From Halorubrum sp. Hd13 (lineage in GTDB: Archaea > Halobacteriota > Halobacteria > Halobacteriales > Haloferacaceae): a stretch of DNA of 64,000 bases. The notes beneath the pieces are model-generated. The model worked only from the letters and a program-made list of their open reading frames with translations. It searched no databases and was not told the DNA's origin. Shown piece by piece: positions 58,168 through 64,000 of the stretch; positions within the stretch are counted from its first letter, which is position 1, and every line of letters starts with the position of its first letter. The position numbers and the translations under genes were made by a program. The stretch covers positions 1 to 64,000 of the forward strand of contig NZ_NHOY01000110.1 in assembly GCF_002252755.1 (NCBI RefSeq), in the 5' to 3' direction.

Positions 58168-59391
58168 ATGACCGAAGCGACGACCGCCACGCCCGCCCCC
58201 GACGCCCTCGCCGACGTCCTCGCCGACGCGCCGTTCGCCCGGCTCGTCGCGACCGACGACGGCGACGCGCTGGCAGCCGCGGGGCTGCTCGCCCGGGCGC
58301 TGCGAGCCGTCGGCACGCCGTTCCAGGTCCGAGTCTCGACCGATCCGGTTCCCGGCGACGCCGACGACGGCGTCTCGGTGACCGTCGGGGCCGCCCGCGG
58401 TCCGCACGCGATCCCGGGCGCCGGACGCCCGGCGAGCACGGACGCGTTCGCGGTCTCGCGCGCGCTCGGCGTCGAGCCGGACCCCGTCGTCGCCCTCGCG
58501 GGCGTCGTCGCGGCCGGCTCCGTCCCCGGAACGGACGGCTCCGGCGACGCGCTCGACGCCGCCGAGGCGTCGGAGCGCGTCCGCCGGCGACCCGGCGTCG
58601 CGATTCCGACCGCGGACCTCGCGGACGGAGTCGCGGCCTCGACGCTCGTCCGGACGCCGTACTCCGGCGACCCCGAGAGCGCGCGAGCCGCACTCGCTGA
58701 GCTCGGGCTCCCGGCCGCCCTCGACGACGACGCCCACCGACGCCTCGCGTCGCTGGTCGCCGTCGACGTCGCGGACGCGGACGGGAGCAGCGCGCGGGCC
58801 GCCTCGGCGGTCGAGCGCGCCCTGCGCCCGTACGCGGCGGACGGCCCGTTCGAGACGGTCGGCGGCTACGCCGACGTCCTCGAGGCGCTCGCCCGCGAGG
58901 CCCCCGGAACGGGGGTCGCGCTGGCGCTCGACCCCGAGCCGAGCGACGACCTGCGGACCGCCGCGCTCGACGCGTGGCGGTCCCACGGGCTGGCGGCGCA
59001 CCGCGCGCTCGACGCCGCGACGACCGGCCGGTACGACGGCTGCGTCGTCGTCCGCGTCGACCTCGCGGGGAGCGACCCGGACGAGGACGGCGCCGCCGCG
59101 CGCGACGCGGCCGCCGTCCTCCCGACCGTCGCCCGGCTCGCCCGCGACTTCCGGTCGCCCGAGCCGGTCGCCGTCGCGGTGGACGAGACGGCCGGTCGGC
59201 TGGCCGCGGCGGCGGTCGAGCCCCTCGGGCTCGGCGACGCCTGTCGGTCGGTCGCCACCGAGTTCGACGGCGACGGCTGGGGGACCGCCGAGCGCGGCGG
59301 GCTCGCGGTCGGCGCTGGCGGTGAGGGCGGCGGAACCGAAACCGACGGCGACATCACGGGCGCGCTCGCCGCGCTCAGGGAGGCGCTATGA
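58168..59391 (+). CDS. RecJ-like (DHH superfamily) protein with degenerate active site
   Basis: A 407-residue protein in the place where archaea between uS15 and eS1 carry a RecJ-like exonuclease. 'FARLVATDDGDALAAAGLLARAL' (about 25-47) is the first DHH-superfamily block, but the Asp-His-His triad itself is absent and most metal ligands are not seen. The nuclease is therefore probably inactive, like Cdc45-type relatives. It starts after an 18-bp tandem repeat and overlaps pcc2 by ATGA. Confidence 0.7.
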   Translation: MTEATTATPAPDALADVLADAPFARLVATDDGDALAAAGLLARALRAVGTPFQVRVSTDPVPGDADDGVSVTVGAARGPHAIPGAGRPASTDAFAVSRALGVEPDPVVALAGVVAAGSVPGTDGSGDALDAAEASERVRRRPGVAIPTADLADGVAASTLVRTPYSGDPESARAALAELGLPAALDDDAHRRLASLVAVDVADADGSSARAASAVERALRPYAADGPFETVGGYADVLEALAREAPGTGVALALDPEPSDDLRTAALDAWRSHGLAAHRALDAATTGRYDGCVVVRVDLAGSDPDEDGAAARDAAAVLPTVARLARDFRSPEPVAVAVDETAGRLAAAAVEPLGLGDACRSVATEFDGDGWGTAERGGLAVGAGGEGGGTETDGDITGALAALREAL

Positions 59392-59699
59392 GCGGGGACG
59401 ACCCCCGTGGCGACGGGGCGACCCGGACGGCGACCGTCCGGACGACCCACGCCGACGCCGCCCTCGTCGCCGCCGCGCTCGCCCCGGACGAGACCGACTC
59501 GATGGCCACCCGCGTCGACGGCGACGCGATCGAGTGCGCGATCGAGCGGCCGACGACCGGCGGACTGCGGTCGACCGTGGACGACCACGTCGTGAACGCA
59601 CGCGTCGCAGATCGAATCGTCGAGCGCGCGAGGACGCACCTCGCGGCCGACGACGGAGGGCGCCGCTCCGACACCAACGGCGACACCACCAACACATGA
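59388..59699 (+). CDS. pcc2: Pcc1 paralogue, probable KEOPS subunit Pcc2
   Basis: A 103-residue protein: 'TATVRTTHADAALVAAALAPDE', 'IECAIERPTTGGLRSTVDDHVVNARVADRIVERA' follows the Pcc1 strand-helix order, with an acidic tail. Archaeal KEOPS has a fifth subunit, Pcc2, a Pcc1 paralogue that pairs with Pcc1 and corresponds to eukaryotic Gon7. With the canonical Pcc1 at 5650-5913, this diverged copy is the best Pcc2 candidate. It overlaps the RecJ-like stop and the eS1 start by ATGA on both sides, so its output is tied to ribosomal protein synthesis. Confidence 0.8.
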   Translation: MSGDDPRGDGATRTATVRTTHADAALVAAALAPDETDSMATRVDGDAIECAIERPTTGGLRSTVDDHVVNARVADRIVERARTHLAADDGGRRSDTNGDTTNT

Positions 59700-60343
59700 G
59701 CGAACGATCCGTATCCAAGAGCAGAGAACAGAAGCGCTGGTACACCGTGCTGGCGCCCGAACAGTTCGACCGGCAGGAGCTCGGCGAGACCCTCGCCGAG
59801 GAGCCCGACCAGGTCGTCGGCCGCACGATCACGACGACGCTCGGCGAGCTCACCGGCGACTCCGGCGCGAACAACACCAAGCTGACGTTCAAGATCACCG
59901 ACGTCGGCAGCGACACGGCGTACACCGAGTTCATCACCTACGAGCTCACGCGGGACTACCTGCGCTCGCTCGTCCGCCGCGGCGCCTCCAAGGTCGAGGC
60001 GTCGATCACGGTGCTGACGACGGACGACTACCGCATCCGCGTCCAGCCCGTGGCGCTGACGACCAAGAAGGCCGACCGCTCCCAGGAGAAGGCGATCCGC
60101 CGCGTCATGATCGACAAGGTCCACGCGGCCGCCGAGGAGCGCACCTTCGTGGAGTTCGTCGACGCCATCGTCGAGGGGAACCTCTCCTCGGCCATCTACG
60201 GCGAGGCGAAGCTGATCTACCCGCTGCGCCGCGTCGAGGTCCAGAAGCTGACGCTGGAGGCGCGGCCGCGCGAGGTCGCCGCCGAGGAGGAGGCCGCCGT
60301 CGACGTCGACGCCGACGAAGTGGCGGTCGACGCCGACGAGTAA
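59696..60343 (+). CDS. rps3ae: 30S ribosomal protein eS1 (S3ae)
   Basis: A 215-residue small-subunit protein: 'MSERSVSKSREQKRWYTVLAP', 'VVGRTITTTLGELTGDS', 'RRGASKVEASITVLTTDDYRIRVQPVALTTKKADRSQEKAIRRVM' and 'KLIYPLRRVEVQKL' are diagnostic. The acidic tail 'VDVDADEVAVDADE' is haloarchaeal. Its start overlaps the pcc2 stop (ATGA). It is the last gene of the uS15 run; the following 317 bases hold the third C-box repeat. Confidence 0.96.
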   Translation: MSERSVSKSREQKRWYTVLAPEQFDRQELGETLAEEPDQVVGRTITTTLGELTGDSGANNTKLTFKITDVGSDTAYTEFITYELTRDYLRSLVRRGASKVEASITVLTTDDYRIRVQPVALTTKKADRSQEKAIRRVMIDKVHAAAEERTFVEFVDAIVEGNLSSAIYGEAKLIYPLRRVEVQKLTLEARPREVAAEEEAAVDVDADEVAVDADE

Positions 60344-60458
60344 CGCCCCGTCAGACGACCCCGTGCGACTTTTCCGTTTATAAATCGCCTAGCCGCGGCG
60401 CCGGCGCGCGACGGACGGCGCGTTGTGCCACGGCCCTACGTATAGAAGAGCCGCGGTG

Positions 60459-60573
60459 GCGCGTGCCTCCGAGTGGCCGACAGGCCACGAGGAGCACGCG
60501 CGAGGGACGCCGTGAGCGACGTGGGCGACCGGCGGGAGCCCGGAGCGAGCGGCGAGGCTGGGGAGGCGTGAGG
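60459..60573 (-). repeat. C-box repeat family, copy 3
   Basis: In the convergent gap between eS1 and the GNAT gene (60344-60660) the minus strand has 'CGACCGCACCG' (60578-60588) and three bases later the 20-mer CTCACGCCTCCCCAGCCTCG (60553-60572), the same order as in copy 1. Beyond it lies a long hairpin (60459-60501): GCGCGTGC and GTGGCC arms around a GACA loop. No A box is visible. No gene is supported in this gap. Confidence 0.7.
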
Positions 60574-60660
60574 TCGCGGTGCGGTCGCAACGAGAGCTTC
60601 GGAGGAGGTCATCGTAGAGTCAGCACCGAACCCACCGAGCGAAGCTTCACGAGCAACCGC

Positions 60661-61257
60661 TCACTCCACGGGACGCGTCAGCCGCTCGCGGTACGCCTCG
60701 AACCCCTGTTTCTCGTAGAACGCCAGCGCCCGCTCGTTGTCGGCGTCGACGTCGAGCCGGAGCTCCTCGCAGTCCCGCTCTCGGGCGTCGATCGCCGCGC
60801 GCTCCATCAGTCGGTCGGCGAGCCCGGTGCCGCGGAACGCCGCCGAGACGTAGAGGTCCCCGACGACGAGCCGGTCGGGGCGGTCGAACACGACGGGACA
60901 GGCGTCGACGCCGGTCGAGACGAACGCGACGAGGTCGCGGTCCGGGCCGGGGACGCCCGGAGCCGCGGGGGCCGCGGGATCGAGCGCCCCTGGCCCCTCG
61001 GAATCGAGCGCCGCGGCGTCGACCGGCTCGTCCGATCCGCCGGCGGCGGCGACCGAGACCACCCAGAGCCGGTAGTCGTCCTCGCGGAGTCGATCGAGCC
61101 GGAAGTCGGTCTCCTCGGCGATCAGCTCCCCCTCGGGCCGGTCGGCGAGGGCGTGCCCGTCGACGCGCTCGGCGAGGTCGCGGTGATACGGGAGCCACAG
61201 CTCGGCGACGTACCGCGCCGCGGCGGCCCGGGTGGCCGACAGTCGTCGGAGTCGCAT
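60661..61257 (-). CDS. GNAT family N-acetyltransferase
   Basis: A 198-residue acyltransferase. '[31 protein letters not shown]' contains the acetyl-CoA motif (R-x-x-G-x-G/A) and '[27 protein letters not shown]' the closing strand and helix. A Pro/Ala-rich insert (about 75-105) is unusual. The substrate is unknown. The ATG at 61257 is used, because the longer frame would read through a 22-bp tandem repeat. Confidence 0.88.
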   Translation of the reverse strand: MRLRRLSATRAAAARYVAELWLPYHRDLAERVDGHALADRPEGELIAEETDFRLDRLREDDYRLWVVSVAAAGGSDEPVDAAALDSEGPGALDPAAPAAPGVPGPDRDLVAFVSTGVDACPVVFDRPDRLVVGDLYVSAAFRGTGLADRLMERAAIDARERDCEELRLDVDADNERALAFYEKQGFEAYRERLTRPVE

Positions 61258-61306
61258 ATGCCGTCGATCGACGCCGGCGACATACGCGTTCGGGTTCTTC
61301 GCGGGT

Positions 61307-61416
61307 CGCGTTCGGGGCGTGTTCGGGTCGCGTTCGGGGCGTGTTCGGGTCGCGTTGGAGGCGTGTTCGGGTCTCGGCCGGGGCGCGTTCGAGTCGCGTT
61401 GGAGGCGCGTGCGAGT
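61307..61416. repeat. 22-bp tandem repeat, five units
   Basis: Five 22-base units at 61307, 61329, 61351, 61373 and 61395 follow CGCGTT(C/G)G(G/A)GGCGTGTTCGGGT. The first two are identical and the others progressively diverge. They lie between the divergent starts of the GNAT gene and rpoL, the only one of the eight tandem repeats placed 5' of genes. They could space or overlap promoter elements of both. Confidence 0.9.
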
Positions 61417-61480
61417 CGTCCGCATCCTCCGATATCCGGGAGACGAAAGCTTGAAACGCCGCTCGCCCGACCCCACGAGT

Positions 61481-61759
61481 ATGGAACTGCGGGTCATCGA
61501 GAAGACCGACACGGAACTCCGCATCGAGATCGCCGGCGAGGATCACACGTTCATGAACGTGCTGAAGGGCGTCCTCCTGGAGACGGACGGCGTCGCGGCC
61601 GCGACCTACGACATGAATCCCGAACAGTCCGGCGGCCAGACGGAGCCGGTGCTGACGGTGAAGTCCGAGTCCGACGACCCGCTCGACCTGCTCGCCGACG
61701 CCGCGGCGGCGATCACCGACCGGACGGGCGCGCTGCGCGACGCCGTGCGAGCCGCCTGA
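61481..61759 (+). CDS. rpoL: DNA-directed RNA polymerase subunit L (Rpo11)
   Basis: A 92-residue subunit that pairs with RpoD to form the assembly platform of RNA polymerase, like the alpha dimer. [20 protein letters not shown] and '[24 protein letters not shown]' are family motifs, and the last helix '[20 protein letters not shown]' closes the protein. A GAAAGCTTGAAA stretch 20 bases or so upstream may be promoter. Confidence 0.95.
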   Translation: MELRVIEKTDTELRIEIAGEDHTFMNVLKGVLLETDGVAAATYDMNPEQSGGQTEPVLTVKSESDDPLDLLADAAAAITDRTGALRDAVRAA

Positions 61760-61873
61760 ACCGGTTTTTTCCGCGACCCCCGAGCGTCTTTTCGTCTCGT
61801 TCCGCCGCCTCGAAGCCGCTCGCTCCGCCGGACGAGGGGCATACCTAAGTGCCGACTCCAGAAACGGGCAGGT

Positions 61874-62920
61874 ATGCCACCGAGCGTACTCATGCTGGGA
61901 TGGGGGTACCCGCCGAACATCACCGGCGGGCTCGACGTCCACGTCGGCGAACTGTTCTCCGGGCTCCGCGACGACCTCGGGGTGGAGGCCACTCTCGTGT
62001 TGCCCGCCGAGTTCGCGCCGGACGACGAGCCGGGCCTCGAACCCGTGGAGACAGGCGACGGAGACATCGCCGCCCGCATCGAGCGCCTCAGCGACCGGTT
62101 CGCCGAGCTGGCGCCCGACCACGACGTGATCCACACGCACGACTGGTTCGGCTACGCGCCGGGGCGGCAGGCCGCCCGCGCGTCGGACGCGACGTGGGTC
62201 TCGTCGTTCCACTCGCTGGCGAGCGACCGCAACATCGACCCCCCCACGCGCGAGGTCGAGACCGAGCGCCGGCTCGCGAACGCCGCCGACACGAACATCG
62301 CCGTCAGCGAGATCGTCCGCGGGGACATCAAAGAGCTGTACGACGCCGACTCCCGCGTCGTGTACAACGGCTTCTCGACGCCGAAGTTCTCGGGCAAGGA
62401 CGTCCGTGAGGACCTCGATATCGACGGCGAGATGCTGTTCTTCGTCGGCAGACACACCGACCAGAAGGGGATCTCCCACCTGCTGTACGCGATGAAGAAG
62501 CTCCGCGGGCGCGACGTCACCCTCGTCGTCGGCGGGTCGGGCCACCAGACGGAGCAGCTGAAGCGCTTCGCTGAGCTCCTCGGTATCGAGGACCGCGTCG
62601 AGTTCGTCGGCTACGTCCCCGAGGCGGAACTGGGCGACTACTACGCCGCCTCGGACGCGTTCGTCTCCCCCTCGTACGCGGAGCCGTTCGGGATCACGAT
62701 CACGGAGGCGCTGGAGGCGGGGACGCAGGTCGTCGCGACGCCATCGGGCGTCGCCGAGGTGCTCCCCGACGGCTGTCTCGTGGAGGTCGAGACGGACTCG
62801 GAGTCGATCGTCGACGGCCTCATCGAGGCGCTCGACCGCGAGGAGCCGCCGCAGTACGAGCGTCGGGAGTGGCTGGACGTGGCGGAGGACACGCTGGCGG
62901 TGTACGAGGACGTGGCGTAG
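61874..62920 (+). CDS. glycosyltransferase family 4 protein (glycogen-synthase-like)
   Basis: A 348-residue GT-B enzyme: 'LMLGWGYPPNITGGLDVHVGELFSGL' with the Gly-Gly nucleotide loop, 'DVIHTHDWFGYAPG', 'VGRHTDQKGISHLLYAMKKL' and 'PSYAEPFGITITEALEAGTQVVATPSGV' (E-x7-E). This is close to archaeal glycogen synthase-type GT4 proteins. It could make storage or surface glycans. It is a single rightward gene. Confidence 0.9.
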   Translation: MPPSVLMLGWGYPPNITGGLDVHVGELFSGLRDDLGVEATLVLPAEFAPDDEPGLEPVETGDGDIAARIERLSDRFAELAPDHDVIHTHDWFGYAPGRQAARASDATWVSSFHSLASDRNIDPPTREVETERRLANAADTNIAVSEIVRGDIKELYDADSRVVYNGFSTPKFSGKDVREDLDIDGEMLFFVGRHTDQKGISHLLYAMKKLRGRDVTLVVGGSGHQTEQLKRFAELLGIEDRVEFVGYVPEAELGDYYAASDAFVSPSYAEPFGITITEALEAGTQVVATPSGVAEVLPDGCLVEVETDSESIVDGLIEALDREEPPQYERREWLDVAEDTLAVYEDVA

Positions 62921-62947
62921 AGCGCGGTCCGACCCTCTCGATCCGGC

Positions 62948-63268
62948 CTACTCCTCGTCGCGGCGGTACACGTCGAACTCGGTCGCCGGCTCGGGGTGGC
63001 TGATACGGAACCCCTCGGCCGTCTCGACCACGCCGCGGGTGCTGCCGGAAGTGCCGCCGTACGGGCTCTCCTCGCCGTCGACTCCGCTCGCACCCTGATA
63101 CGGCGAGGTGTACGGCGACCCCGACACGGGCTCGTCGAAGCTCTCGGGTGGGAGGTAGATCCGCTCGCCGCCGTCGGAGCGGACGACGACCGCGACGTCG
63201 CGGGTCCCGGTCACGTCGATGACGGTTCGTTCCCCCGTGACGCGCGCGTCGACGTCTATCTCGTCCAT
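62948..63268 (-). CDS. haloarchaeal hypothetical protein (DUF7510-like)
   Basis: A 106-residue protein, acidic. 'IDVDARVTGERTVIDVTGTRDVAVVVRSDGGERIYLPPESF' and 'GVVETAEGFRISHPEPATEFDVYRRDE' are beta-rich halves around a Ser/Gly/Tyr linker. I associate it with a haloarchaeal family (DUF7510), not firmly. It is divergent from the RPA gene with 156 bases between starts, so a link to DNA metabolism is possible only by position. Confidence 0.6.
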   Translation of the reverse strand: MDEIDVDARVTGERTVIDVTGTRDVAVVVRSDGGERIYLPPESFDEPVSGSPYTSPYQGASGVDGEESPYGGTSGSTRGVVETAEGFRISHPEPATEFDVYRRDEE

Positions 63269-63424
63269 GTCTCACGTTGCGAACGGGGACGGTTTAGCAG
63301 TACCGGCGCGAGCGCCCGCCCGTCGCCGGGGACACTTCGAGCGGACCGACCGTGTCGCCCCGCGTCCCCCCGACCGTCCCCGGGTGGTGAATCCTTTTGT
63401 GCGGTCGCGTCGAAGTCGACTTCG

Positions 63425-64000
63425 ATGGACGTCAACAGCCATGCCGAGGAGCTCGCCTCCGACCTCGGCGTCGACAAAGAGGAGGTCAAAGCCGACCTGG
63501 AGAACCTGCTGGAGTACAGCGTCCCGATCGACGAGGCGAAACAGAGCGTCCGGCGAAAACACGGCGGCGGCGGGGGTTCGACGCCGACGCCGGACGCGGT
63601 CGACGTGGGCGAGATCACCACCGACAACGACGGCGTGACGGTCACCGTCAAGGTGCTCACGCAGGGGACCCGAACGATCCGGTACCAGGGCGACGACCTC
63701 ACGATCCGCGAGGGCGAGGTCGCCGACGAGACGGGCGTCATCTCCTACACCGCCTGGCAGGACTTCGGGTTCGAGCCCGGCGACTCGCTGACGATCGGCA
63801 ACGCCGGCGTCCGGGAGTGGGAGGGCGAGCCGGAGCTCAACCTCAACGACTCCACCACCGTCGCCATCGCGGACGAGTCGGTCGATGTCGACCGCGAGGT
63901 CGGCGGCGACCGGAACCTCGTCGACATCAGCGCGGGCGACCGCGGGCGCAACGTCGAGGTCCGCGTGCTGGAGGTCGACGAGAAGACGATCTCCGGGCGC
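63425..64000 (+). CDS. rpa: replication protein A / single-stranded DNA-binding protein (partial)
   Basis: The first 192 residues of an OB-fold single-stranded DNA-binding protein cut by the window edge. MDVNSHAEELASDLGVDKEEVKADLENLLEYSVPIDEAKQSV is the N-terminal helical domain of haloarchaeal RPA. A Gly-rich linker leads to a first OB fold ('VTVTVKVLTQGTRTIRYQGDD', 'ISYTAWQDFGFEPGDSLTIGN') and the start of a second ('GDRGRNVEVRVLEVDEKTISG'). It protects single strands in replication and repair. The stop lies beyond 64000. Confidence 0.92.
   Translation, partial: MDVNSHAEELASDLGVDKEEVKADLENLLEYSVPIDEAKQSVRRKHGGGGGSTPTPDAVDVGEITTDNDGVTVTVKVLTQGTRTIRYQGDDLTIREGEVADETGVISYTAWQDFGFEPGDSLTIGNAGVREWEGEPELNLNDSTTVAIADESVDVDREVGGDRNLVDISAGDRGRNVEVRVLEVDEKTISGR

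Overview
The window is chromosomal DNA of an extremely halophilic archaeon (class Halobacteria, most likely Haloferacales and possibly Halorubrum). Three things show this: GC content looks to be near 70 percent, nearly every protein is rich in Asp and Glu, and the gene set is archaeal (RpoP, RpoL, TFB, prefoldin beta, KEOPS Pcc1, eL43, uS15, eS1, proteasome beta, RPA) with haloarchaeal hallmarks (halorhodopsin, Brp, HTH_10/Bat regulators, halocyanins). The genus is an inference. About 70 genes are supported. I saw no rRNA or tRNA gene and no CRISPR array.

Layout. 0-5 kb: NfeD-like protein, pyruvate kinase, a YdjM-like membrane protein, and thi4 with a palindrome at its start. 5-10 kb: the information operon eL43-rpoP-pcc1-pfdB-DUF3194, then a stress protein, GMP synthase subunit A, and abutting pth2-truD. 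10-18 kb: halorhodopsin (hop), phytoene desaturase, an HTH_10 regulator, and a copper cassette of halocyanin, UreH-like exporter and CcoI-like ATPase. 18-31 kb: metabolic genes including aldo-keto reductase, S9 peptidase, a second halocyanin, mch, a double PhoU-RCK protein, mfnA and ppsA. 31-43 kb: a MinD-family ATPase with a partner, a rhodanese-MBL protein, endonuclease V, rhomboid, aroD, TFB, DUF84 and HTH proteins. 43.3-44.9 kb: a tnpB (IS1341-type) element with structured ends. 45-51 kb: an SPFH protein, the Bat-like sensor divergent from brp, archaetidylserine synthase and psmB. 52-57 kb: a UDG-family protein, an asparagine-synthase-like protein, PHP, TRAM-like and NhaC. 57-64 kb: uS15, RecJ-like, Pcc2, eS1, then GNAT, RpoL, a glycosyltransferase and a truncated RPA gene.

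How genes work together. Hop needs retinal. Brp (48.7 kb) makes it from beta-carotene, CrtI (11.2 kb) acts in the carotenoid pathway, and Bat-type HTH_10 regulators lie beside both hop/crtI and brp. The hop promoter carries a 14-mer matching the invariant bases of the Halobacterium Bat upstream activating sequence, plus a 7-bp inverted repeat that puts the Shine-Dalgarno sequence in a loop next to the start codon. The window also encodes two Pcc1-type KEOPS subunits (pcc1 and the probable pcc2), each inside a translation operon.

The least explained material is non-coding. A repeat family of at least three copies (4.9, 38.5 and 60.5 kb) is built on the 20-mer CTCACGCCTCCCCAGCCTCG and flanked by perfect hairpins. 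A hairpin array at 38.3 kb matches the 3' flank of tnpB. Two hairpins of one architecture flank tnpB in direct orientation. Eight short tandem repeats with 18-33 bp periods occur, six of them at gene 3' ends.
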